NCBI GenBank assembly: GCA_027186245.1
Contig: CP114482.1
Span: forward strand, 1,369,001-1,433,000
Direction: 5' to 3'
Origin: Coriaria nepalensis
Lineage: Eukaryota > Streptophyta > Magnoliopsida > Cucurbitales > Coriariaceae
DNA: 64,000 nucleotides
Under the pieces are notes generated by a model, which was not told where the DNA came from, ran no database searches, and saw only the letters and a list, made by a program, of their open reading frames with translations. This document shows, piece by piece, positions 24,530-35,541 of this stretch. A program made the position numbers and the translations under genes. Every line of letters begins with the position of its first letter. Positions within the stretch are counted from its first letter, which is position 1.

Positions 24530-27007
24530 TTACTCCCATTGATTGCCTCCACCGTCCTGTCGTAGTGCAACCAAACCCTTTCTCTCACCGGCTCCGCCCC
24601 TTCCGCCGACATTCTCTCCACTCTCGGCCTTCCAGCTATTGCTTTCGGTCGACTTACCGTCCTCGATGCTCTCCGATCTGTCTCCATTCCCTTTAACATC
24701 AGATTCCGGCGAGCTGTGGTTCTGAGAGTTGGCATTGTAGACATGAAGCTGGTGGTGCATGGCAGCCGCCGCATGGTGGTGGTGGTGGAGCTGCGGTTGT
24801 GAGGCGTAGAAATCTTGGGCTACTGCCGGGGAACAGTAATGAGATGGCGCGTGGGAAGTTGGGTGTGGGCCATAGAGTGTTGGGCCGCCACCGTTGTGGG
24901 CCGCTGCCGCAGCTGCTGCCGTGGCGTATTCTGGTGGGACCCAGATGCCACCTAGGACTACTAGCTGTGGTGCAGGACCTCCTGCTTGTGGGCTAGGGCT
25001 TGGTCGTCTCGTATGAAGTCTATATTTCTGTGCAACGTACGATAAGAAGACAAACTTTAATAATTGTTTTTTTTTTTCTTCATCTGGTACGTTCGAATGG
25101 AACAACTACTTCATGAGTTTCTGCATGTTGAAGAAGAGAGAGAGAGTACCTGCAAATGGCTTTTAACTTCATCATTAGTCAAACCGTCAACTTTCATTAG
25201 CTCTCTGATTTGCTTTGGAGTAGCAACTGTGGATTTCCCAAACAAGAAAAAGCAGAAAGAAAGATCAGCACACTATACATATACTCACGATAAATTCTTC
25301 GAATAGTGATTTATGTATATATCAAATTTATACGATTAAATAATATATTATATCAATTTTATATATAATTTATATTTATCGGTCATCATAGATGCAGTAT
25401 AAAAAAAAATTCTCTATAAACGTATATATCTATTACATGAAACAGTGATTAGTCCTCGTCAAGACACAAATTACAACTAATTAACTATCGTACCTTGAGA
25501 ACCACCAAGCATCTGAAGAGCGTTGACGAATCGCCGGTGCAAGTCTGGCGACCAACACCGCCTAGCTTTCCGATGAGTCTGAATAGTAGAATTACTAGTA
25601 CTATTCCCATTCCCATTATTATTAGTATTATTATTGTTTCCATCTAAGCTTGTAATTGCCTGTGATCCCTCTAAAGCCAGCTGACTATTGATTCCCACAC
25701 TTCCTTTCATCAATCCTTGGTGCTCATTATTACTTTTAATTACCATTAATCCTCCATTATTATTACCTTCCACTCTTTTCAAACAAGAAATAGCATTATC
25801 ACCACATAGTAATAACTTCTTCTCCTCATGATGAGTACTATTATCATGATCATGATGATCAACATGATACATATCTTTCTGATCAACAGCCGAGTTGGCA
25901 AGAGCTAGTAAAGTAGAGGAGTTGTTTTGGCTAGAAGATTTCGAAAAGGGGGTAAAAGCGCCCCCATTTCGCGGTTTTGTAATGATATTGTCTAGGGCTA
26001 GTTTCGGGCTAGAAAATGATAATGATAACTCTTTGGATGACTGTGAGGGTGGTGGTGCTGCGGCGCAGCTTCCGACTTGGCTCCAGAGCTGAGCCGACGT
26101 CATCCATGTGGCTTTGTCGGAGATATTCGTGGTGAGTTTTTTATCGTCCGAGGTGGTTTGGTCTGAGTTTGATGACTGCTTTATGGGGATGAATTCTTCT
26201 AGAACTGGTTTAGTAATTTGCTGCCCCTGATCCTGATTTTCTGATGATGATTTATAGGCCTGTAACTGCTGCCTTGATGCCTCCACAGCTATATTCATCA
26301 TTAAGAAAAAACAAATTAACAGTTTATAGAAGAGGAATTCATATATTATCCTTTTGTACCATTTTTACTCTCATTATTATTTATAAAAAAAAAAAAAAAC
26401 GTTGTGGGATGAGTATTGGCTACTTTAAAAAAATAGGGGTTGTAATAAAAATATTAAAGCTAAAACAGAAAGTTAGTTAAAGAGATCTCTAACTTCTATG
26501 AAAGACTTAAAGAACCTAAAGATACATAAAGACTAAAATGGATTCTAAGACATCAAAGTACGCTAATAAAGAACATGGATACACATCTGAGTCTATGACC
26601 ACCTTTAATTAATTTGATTTTTTTTTTCCTTTTATCCCATTTGAAATCTTAGTAATAATGTTAAAAACCCAAATTTAGTTTTGAAATTTATACCCAAAAA
26701 AAAATTAATAATAATAAATAAAAGCTTTGAGATATGATCAATGTTACATATTTGGTTAATTACCGTTGGTTAAAAGATGCATGCAAAGAGGAAGCTCGCG
26801 CTTGAAAGCATCGATCTTGAGACGTTCTTCTTCGAGGCGGGAAAGGAAGTCTTCAAGCTTCTGCCCGGCTATCTGGTCATGAGGATGATGATGATCGCCA
26901 TTAATGGCTGTGGCAGCATTATTATTATTGAAGGATTTCAATAGTAGAGAGTAGCTGCTGCTGTTCAGAGGCTTGCACTCTAGGCTTAGTTCTGAAGGCG
27001 ATGCCAT
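24530..27007 (-). CDS. HHO/NIGT1-type GARP (MYB-like) transcription factor
   Basis: Four exons: 26764-27007, 25494-26288, 25150-25226, 24530-25027; 537 aa. The N-terminus carries LSLECKPL and the helical block [20 protein letters not shown] followed by [10 protein letters not shown], typical of HRS1-homologue (HHO) proteins. The single GARP/MYB-like domain is split by two introns: [20 protein letters not shown], then [20 protein letters not shown] and [13 protein letters not shown]. The [10 protein letters not shown] block follows, with poly-Ala and poly-His runs. LEEFIPIK and the EAR-like LSLSF fit a repressor. Relatives bind GAATC-type sites and repress nitrate and phosphate starvation genes; whether this member does is inference. 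Start chosen at MASPSELSL. At 537 aa it is longer than I expect for the family, mainly through low-complexity Asn/Ser/His tracts. Confidence 0.9.
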
Positions 27008-28138
27008 TAAAATCAATTAGAAATGAAATGGTCTCTCTAGCTAGCTAGAGTTGTCACAAATTTGCATGCTATAGAACTTTTAATGGAGGTAGCAACAGGG
27101 TTATGTGGGAACAAACGAGAGCAAAAGATGGTGTTTGGCTCCTTTCTAGGAAGAGGGGAGAGAGAGAGGAGGATGTTTGTTTGAGGGAGGGAGGAGAGGG
27201 GGATCGTCTTCTTTTTAGGGTGTGTTTGAGGGGAGAATAAAGGGGAGGGGTTCTAGCTAGCTATGAGAAAGAAAAAGAGGGATGGTAGCTTCTTGCAAAA
27301 GAACAAAGGGAGGAGAGAGAGAGAGAGAGAGAGAGAATCAGAGAGTTCTAACAGTAAAGATTGGTCATGTGAATAGAGCTTTGTTTTTGTGAGGAACCTT
27401 TTTGGTATATAACCTGTACAACCCATGATTCTTACTTCTTCTTCTACACTTACTGTAATAACAGATATATATATATATATATTTTTTTTTTATTTTTTTA
27501 AAAAAAAATTAGTTTCCGTCCTTAGCTTTAAGTGCCTTTCTTTTTCTTCTATGAGGCTGTAAATCAAAGTATCATTTCGTATATCTTTGTTATTTTTCTA
27601 CTTCATTTGTAGATTTTATATATGTATTTCGTTATATTATTATTATAGAAGAGACTTTATATTTGTTTAATCCCCAAAGGAGAAGAGGTGGAGTATGTAT
27701 TCAGGAAATATTTCTAAAAATGTAACTAAGGATCAAATACACTAATAATTTCCTTAATCAGATAGTAGTTCCATGTGTGCAGTATATATGATGTCATTAA
27801 CCGAGCCTAATCAAAAAATTTGAAACCGAAGATAATGAACTAATTTACAACGCACGGTCTGTAATTGGGATACAAAAGATTAGTCGCCAAAGTATAATAA
27901 TAGTTTAAGTAGTAAAGTTTAGATTTTTCGTCTGGTAATTCGGACTGGTAATTCGCTAAATTTCAATAATTAAAGACAGTAAAAGATTATTTATCCTTTA
28001 ATTTTTAATTTTCTCTTTTAAAATAGGGTTAAAAAATAAGAGTTTCTTTAAAGAAATCAGGAACCTCAATACATCCATCCCTTAAACCAGTTGCAAATTT
28101 GAATATTATATAAAATTGTTTATAAGAACATGCAGAAG
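27008..28138. other. upstream region of the GARP gene
   Basis: Purine-rich leader with a (GA)n tract at about 27312-27336 and an (AT)n tract near 27466-27482, then AT-rich spacer. GA tracts are frequent in plant 5' leaders. No gene seen. Confidence 0.45.
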
Positions 28139-28848
28139 TAGAGATGACGATTGGTACCGGTACAGTTTGGCCCGGTACGACACAGATTATATCGTATCGT
28201 GTCCGGTACGGATTGGCCCGTGCCAAAAAATAAGGATACGGTATGACACATGCACAGTAACGGGGTTATAAACGTGTCTTGTTGGCCCGTAAGATCGTGC
28301 CGACCTATGAGCCTGTTTCGGCCCATGTGTGTTATTTTGACATGTAAGCTCGTTTTGATCTATGAGCTCAAAGACTTGCTTTTAAAAAAAATTAATTTTA
28401 AATAAAATAAAATTTTTAAAGTGATTAGTAAAATACTAATAATATAATACATGTTTTGTATGTTGTTAATCATTCATAATAATTATTATTTAATAAATTA
28501 GAAAGTAATACCATTAATAATTAAAATTATAAATAAACTGTAATAAATATTATTTGACCAAATAAAATTTTACATTAATCGAAATTTTTTTAACATATAA
28601 AATGATTTATAGAGAAAAAATCCCTAAGATTAAGAAGTTTTTTGGACTCGTGTCTCGGACAGGCTCAAAAGGGTCGTGCCGCACTCTGGGCCAATACGGA
28701 AAATATGTGCCATACCCTGTCGGCACACGTGCCCGCATAGTTGGGCACGGCATGACCCAACACTTTTATCGTACCCGTACTCGTACTATACTTTTATCGT
28801 GCTGTACTACACGTGCTCGTACCAGCCCAACCTATTTTGCCACATCTA
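28139..28848. mobile_element. non-autonomous hAT-type element, copy 2 (about 710 bp)
   Basis: The right end, reverse-complemented, reads TAGATGTGGCAAAATAGG, almost identical to copy 1 at 11757; the left end is TAGAGATGACGATTGG. Flanking octamers TGCAGAAG and TTCAGAAA agree at six of eight positions. Internal order is the same as copy 1: cgtgtc, TTGGCCCGT, AAGACTT, then an AT-rich middle with AATAATTATTATTTAATAAATTA-like sequence. No transposase. Confidence 0.75.
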
Positions 28849-30184
28849 TTCAGAAACCATGTTATAATGTATCAATGATTGTACCCTAAATTTGATTAAT
28901 TAAATATTGCATTATAAAATTACATGCAACCTTTTTACATCACGAACCAACCAGCATATACCCATCACTTGTAGCATGCATGCAAATAAACAACCTTTTC
29001 TTCGTGGTTCCAAAAAAAATAGAAATAAAAGTTGTATGATTGTTGTTCAAAATTTGTAGTAAGAAATCGAGTGCATCCAGAATGAATACTATATAATATA
29101 ATATATACGGAGAATATCTAATCTACACTGAAATAACATTATTCATCCAAATGGGAATATAATATCTTAACTCAAAGGGAAGGAATATCTTACTTAGTTC
29201 CAATTCTACGACTCTAATTTAAAACCCTAAATCATGCATCTACATATAATTCAACTCCCACAAAGCTTTAAAGCTACCGAGTAAGGCTCCTCTGGCCAAG
29301 AGAGAAGGGAATCTTCTTCTTATTACCTGCTTTAATGAAGTGGCTAGGAAGATAACAAGATTCTCGCTCAAATTTATAAAGATTTTTTCTTTTTCTTTTG
29401 GTGGGGCTACGATTTTCTAAATATATATATATATTATATGATATATTTTTGTATATATAGTATATATTTAATTAAATTCATCATAATTATAAATATTATT
29501 ATTTTTAATTATATAATATTATTATTTATAATTATAATTTAATTTAATATATCATATAATTATATATATGTGTACTTCCCATCTTTGACCTCAAATGCAT
29601 GTGGATTTTATGCATGTATTTATGTAATGTATGGTCTACCTTTTCTCCATTTACTTTTTATGTTCTTCTTTTGATGTTCGATTTTAAATTTTCCACCCAA
29701 AAATTAAAAAAAAATCATGTTAAAAATAGTTCTTAATTAATGAAAGATTTGTTATATACAACTATAAACTTAATTAATATAAATTTTCGAATCATCTATC
29801 ATTCCATCCACATCCTTTACTTACTAGCCAAGGAGAATAGTGACCCGAATTGGTGACCCGGAAGGAAATAACTATATATATATATATATATATTTTATTT
29901 TTTATTTTATTTTATTTTTTTGATATTAAGAAATTCTTTCATATGTTTTTTATTATGAAATACAAATTTTAAAAGAGCGAAAAAATTTATTATATTATTG
30001 AATAAATAAAATATATTATCTCTAAAATAATATAGATATAACTTAAATTCGGATCTATTTGAAAAGATCACCTATTTCTATCAATCCAGCAAACCTTAAC
30101 TTTGTAACTTTATCTTCATGTAAAATGGAAAAGTTGGTCAGAGTGAGAGAGTCAGAAACTGCATCGAATTCCCTTTGCACTGCA

Positions 30185-30225
<41 letters not shown>

Positions 30226-30450
30226 GGTTGGTCGCTTTCTAAAATCAGTCTTCTCATACAAGCCTCCAACCCACACCTTTTATGCAGATTCTCTCCTCTC
30301 CCTCTCTCACACTCTCACACTCTATATCTTTCGTCTTTTTCTAAGGGAAAGGAAATGACATTAAGGGAAAAGAAAAGAAAAGAAAAGAAGGGAGAAGAAA
30401 GAGATTCTCTCGTGACACGTGTCATCATATTCTCTCCAATCCTGTCCTTC
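28849..30450. other. AT-rich spacer with a (GA)n tract
   Basis: No gene recognised. (AT)n near 29874-29892 and a 34-bp (GA)n tract at 30189-30222 followed by CT-rich sequence that could be the leader of the small frame at 30451. Confidence 0.45.
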
Positions 30451-30618
30451 ATGAACATCCCTTCTGTCTGGCGCAATTACAGAGGGAATATTCTCCCTCC
30501 CCGCACTGGCTTCCTCCTCCTCCTCCTCCTCCTGTTTCAATTTTCCCTTTACTTCAAAAACAAAGAGCAACCTGTACGTTTCTCCAAAATAGAAGTCGAT
30601 GCACAAGAACAACTATAA
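30451..30618 (+). CDS. possible small signal-anchored peptide (55 aa), uncertain
   Basis: The frame begins MNIPSVWRNYRGN, continues with the hydrophobic run GFLLLLLLLFQFSLYF and ends with a polar tail EVDAQEQL. It follows a (GA)n/CT-rich stretch that resembles a plant leader. An in-frame upstream ATG at 30355 would add 32 basic residues. A GTACGT motif in the tail could instead be a splice donor, making this only a first exon. No family recognised. A LINE inserted two bases after the stop codon. It may be a small secreted or membrane peptide, a truncated gene, or chance. Confidence 0.3.
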   Translation: MNIPSVWRNYRGNILPPRTGFLLLLLLLFQFSLYFKNKEQPVRFSKIEVDAQEQL

Positions 30619-30620
30619 AT

Positions 30621-32320
30621 CTTCGTAGACTGCTGGAAAGTCTTCTATGGCGAGATTTTTTGGGTTCTCGGGATAGGGAAAGGAAGTGTCATTAAATTTA
30701 TTGGGAGGCAATTTGTAAACTTACTGATTTGGGGGTCTAAAATTTTTTATAGACTATTAGATATTTTCAAAACTTTTACTTTTAAAAGGATTTGGAACCT
30801 TCTTCAAAGTGACACATTTTGGTGTTGTTTTATGCACGCCAGATACACTCATGGATTACCTCCATCTCAGTGATCTTGCCATAATACGTACTCTAGAATT
30901 TAGAAAGATGTGGTCGCCTTGGTTCTTTTTTTTTTTTTTAGATTTGCAAGTTTGGTCTATTAGGGATGGAAAATCTATCGACTTTTGGATAAATGATTGG
31001 GGGGCTGGTCTCCTTTGTGGGAATTTTGAGCCTCCTTCCAAGATTTCTCTCTACGATATTGTTAATAGTAGACACTGACAGCTTTTTGCTCTCTCACACT
31101 CAAATTTTCCGAATTAACTAAGTTCTCCCTTTACTCAACTCTGAGTCAGATAGAAGGGTTTGGACCCCGAACAAGAATGATGAGTTATCTATTAGGTCTG
31201 CATAGTCTGCTATTGTTGCTCATCATGTTAGGATTCCTTCATTCTCCTACCTTTGGAACATTAATGGATGTTTGAAGATTAAGCTCTTTGGTTGAAAAAT
31301 TTGTAAGAATGCTATTGTCGTTGACGCCAATATTAAAATAATAGGGATTATTTTTTCTTCTGCTTGCCTCTGTTATCTCGATAAGAGTGAGGAATATGTT
31401 TCACATCTCTTTTTTCATAGTTAAGTAGTTTCATATGTATAAATTTTTTTCTTTAGGGTGTGTTATATTCGTAATCTGCAATAGCCCATCCTTAACAAGT
31501 TCATACTTTGGTGGTCTACCTCTCATGTTACTGGCCATGTTAAACAGCTTGTGGCTCTTATTCCCCGTCTCATTTGTTGGGAGATTTAAATTTCTAGTAA
31601 TAACGCTCACTTCGAGGGGAATGCATAATCAAATTAGTATTCACAAGATTATTGAGTGAATTCAAGATTTTATAAAATACTAGTCTTCTGTGCATGTAAC
31701 TATTGCTTTTGAGAATAATATTTTTGATAATTTCAACTATCAGGTTTCTATGCAATCTGTGCGTCCCTTACATATTTATTTGTGGGTTGCCCTACCTTTG
31801 GATTATTTTAAACTAAACGTTGATAGATTTTTTTTGCATCAATATGGTAAGGCGGAGGTGGTGATCATATTCGTAACCATGAGGGGCACGTCAAAGTTGC
31901 TTTTTGTCGAGTTTTGTCTTACACTAATAGCTTTCAAGTGGAAGTTTTTACTTTGTGTTATGGTCTTCAGTTTGTTCTATAGTTTGACTATCTCCCCCTC
32001 ATTGTTGAATTTGATTCTATAACTCTCATACAAGTCATCCGTAAATCTTATTCAGGTTACGCCTTTCGCACTTTTGGAATACTATTCAATTATGACTTCT
32101 CTTATTTCTTATCATTGTTGCTCTATTTAGGAAATGTAACTTTGTGGCCGATGCCTAGCCCGTTTGGAAATGGAATCCATTGCTTTATTTTGTGTTGAGA
32201 AATTGGTTCCTCTTTTCGTTGCTCTTTATTTTTCTCAAAAATAGATCGTGAATTTCGTTTATTAAGTTGTAATTCCTTTCTTTTTTAATATATAAACTGT
32301 TCATTATTTTAAAAAAAAGC
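30621..32320 (+). mobile_element. 5'-truncated LINE (non-LTR retrotransposon) with 12-bp target duplication
   Basis: A perfect direct repeat ACAACTATAAAT flanks the insert (30609-30620 and 32321-32332), and an A-rich tail (32311-32318) precedes the right copy. Coding remnants on the plus strand, broken by stops and shifts: WSIRDGKSIDFWINDW (end of the reverse transcriptase ORF, about 30952-31000), a zinc-knuckle zf-RVT-like stretch with FWN-like INGCLKIKLFG and VSHLFFHS (about 31255-31420), and an RNase H-like stretch YFKLNVDRFF ... FCRVLSYTNSFQVEVF (about 31800-31950). This is the 3' end of a plant L1-type ORF2. Confidence 0.85.
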
Positions 32321-32332
32321 ACAACTATAAAT

Positions 32333-35300
32333 TTTTGATATGTATAAACTCATACTTCTCAAAGCATTCGTTATGGAATTCTCCTCTTGAAGAATACGAA
32401 TTAAACTCAAAGTACTCGAATAACATTGTCTTTAGAACAAACATGAGTGCCTACCGATACGAAAGTATACGGATGCACTAACGTCTCGACTTCATGAGAC
32501 TTCCCAATCTTGATCGCAGCTGGTCATTTCTAACATTCAACGCTAAAACTTTTTGTATAAGCATGATTAATATATTATTCATGTAATCTGATAAATAAAA
32601 TTATATCATTTAGTAAAATTATATATATGTGGGACGATTTCATTTGTCAAAGTATCGCCATAATGCGCAAGTCATACTTATGCAATAAGTTATCATCTCA
32701 TGACATCCTCGTCCCCTCCCCTCTTGCATCTCGGAAAATATGGTTCTTGTTTACCATTGTTACTCATTCATACATCCTCTACTTGTTAATTTGATATTAA
32801 TTATACGTTCTAGTTATATTTTATTGGTTAACTCGTATATTATGGAATATGGATTCAAACAGGAAATATACAAAAATTAGTTAATCACCCCCTCTTTATT
32901 AATTAATTTCAAGTTTGAACTCTAGTAATGTTAATTTTTCAGTTGCTTTATTTTCCAAGTGGGGGGGAAATACTACTTTTAAATAAAGCTAAAAAAAAGA
33001 AGGATAAGAACATGGGATTCTTATTCTTCTGCATCAAATTATTAACAAATTGATAATAGTCAATCACGATAAAATAAGGGTCAGAAATTCAAAGTTAAAT
33101 TCAACTTGGGGTCCAAACAGAATTATACTTTTTTTATGTTGGCATTACAAAGAAAGATATTCTCAATCCTTTACGGAAAGCCTTCAATGACAGAAACACT
33201 AATGGGCTGAAACCCTTGTTCAAAGGAATCAAAATATTATTAATGCATGGGATAATATGGGGGGGGGGGGGGGGGGGGGAATAGCTTATAGAGAGAGGAG
33301 GAAATAGGAAATGCATTGTTCTTCTAAATTCCCTAATTCACTTAGGATAGATTCCCTACTTCCTTTACCAACTTAGATTTTTTTATCATCCATTGATTTG
33401 CTAGCTGTCGGGATTCTTATTAATTATCATCAGTATCATAATTTTTATTATTCGTGGGTTGAACAGTGTTTATCGGGAACGGATCTATCTCAACTGCAAG
33501 ATTGAAATAACTCACATGTGCAATATATGCGAACGGATCTATCTCAACCGTTCATTTTAATATTTGAAGTTCGAGATCAAAATTACTTCTAAATTGTTTG
33601 AAGAGAGATATATACTATATGTTTTGAACTTTGAAGGGTAAAGAAAAATATGAAAATTTGTATGGGGTTGTTTAGAAGTTTTAATCTCAGCTCTTAAATT
33701 GAAATAAATTGTGGAGAAATTTACATAAATATGTATTTATTGTGCTGTATAAAATTAATATAATAAAGTAAAATTAATATATACTATTAATATTAATTGA
33801 TCCACTATAAATACAGTCAACTCATAAATTTATTTTATTATATATTAACTTTCCAGATTTATATTGTGAGTATTTTTCCAACCATCGAATTATTGATTGA
33901 TAAAGTATAATACATAACTTAACATGTGTATATGTGGTATGAATATACAAGTAGATTTAGTGACCCATTTGAATAAATATTACGCGGCTTAAAATGAATT
34001 TTGAAGCATAATTTGTCTTTAAGCCTTTTTTTTTTTTTTTTTTTTCTTTTTTATGTGTGTCTAAAGGAATCGCTAGTGTCTAGAGAAAAGAAGGGTTTGA
34101 GCGGTTGACCTGTAGAGAGGTACACAAAAAGATGTATAAGCACAAATCTAAAGCATATAAATGAGAGAGTGGAGGATGGAATTAGAATCATCACTTACTT
34201 GGTCGGCCTCTTACCAAAAGATGAATTTTGAAAATAATAATAAGTACATTTTAAAGTAGTAATTACCAAGGCAATGATTCCTTTTTTCTGAAAATTTTCA
34301 TAGAAATTTATGAGGTTTTTTGACCTAATTAATAATACCCATTTGTTGTCATAAGTGTAAGGAAAAAAAAAAAAAAAAAAAAACAGGATATGTCAAATGA
34401 GGTTATGTGGGTGAGAAGCGATTATTTTATGATATTATCTCATATGAAATCTTACACGATTGGTCCTAGAGAATCCAATTAAGTTACTCTAAGAGCATTT
34501 TAGAGAACATTATGGATTTCATTATTTAGGTATAGTTGTTCAAAGACTTCAAGTTCATTATCAGATAGGGTAAGAATTGGACTCCTCTCCCGAGTAAGTG
34601 ACCTCATAAGTAATGAAATCTCTCTCCCATGTATTATCATCCCAAGTGCATTGTAGAGAAGTTCATTTCAGATCGCAATACGATGAAATTTATGCATATA
34701 GAACATTTTCTCTCAAGTACATGTTCTCTTCTCACAAAATTGCATTCTTTGCTATATCTTTTTAATTATGTTCATTGTGACTGCAATCATTATAATTCTT
34801 TATCACAATAATAGTGATATTGGAATATGAAATTTATTTAGTGTGATGTATGGAATATATGATAAAGGTCGAGTCTTATAATATCTTCATTGATTGGCTT
34901 TGTTATAAAAGTTCGAGTCGGATATTCAATTATTTCAATTTGAATGATATTTTAATCTTTAAAAATCGATAATAAAACTTATTTATCAATTCAATAAAGG
35001 CCAAATAGTTTAATAGGGTCCCAAATAACCACGATTTACAATTCTATATATATATATATAATATGGTTTTATTTCATATATATATATATATATAATTATA
35101 TTCATAGATATATTCTATTTTTGGACCATTTATAATTCTCATAGATCTTATATATGTACGACAAACATTTTTGTTTTTGTGTTTTTTATTTTATGTAAAT
35201 TGATTTAGGCCCAGCCCGGGTCGCCGTCCATAGAAACCCCATTTTCTCTTTGGAGTGGACACTAAAGTCTATACATGGTTCAAAAATTGCAGTGACATTT

Positions 35301-35541
35301 CGGCCCATTAATAAACGACATAACGTTTATATCACAGCGCCGTGTTTCTCTGCACAATTTTTTATGGCGTACGACAAATCGTTTTAAGTTGAAGAAGCAT
35401 AAATAAGATGACAAAAGCCAATCCGTTGATAAGAAAACGATGTCCGTTGAACTTTTCGGTGACGAAAATGCCCTTCCCGCTTTTTCTTCCCACCAAGAGA
35501 AGAAAACGAGATCGCCATTTCTCTCTGCTTCCTCTTCATGA
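32333..35541. other. long AT-rich spacer
   Basis: No gene recognised. It has a 21-nt G run at 33259-33279, a long T run near 34025-34045, an A run near 34363-34383, (AT)n tracts at about 35046-35092, and a short direct repeat GAACGGATCTATCTCAAC (about 33478 and 33533). The promoter of the CRR21-like gene lies at the right end, including GGCCCAGCCCGGG near 35210. Confidence 0.45.

Noticed and set aside
24543..24996. Plus-strand frames opposite the GARP gene
   Set aside because: Antisense shadows of the Ala/His-rich last exon.
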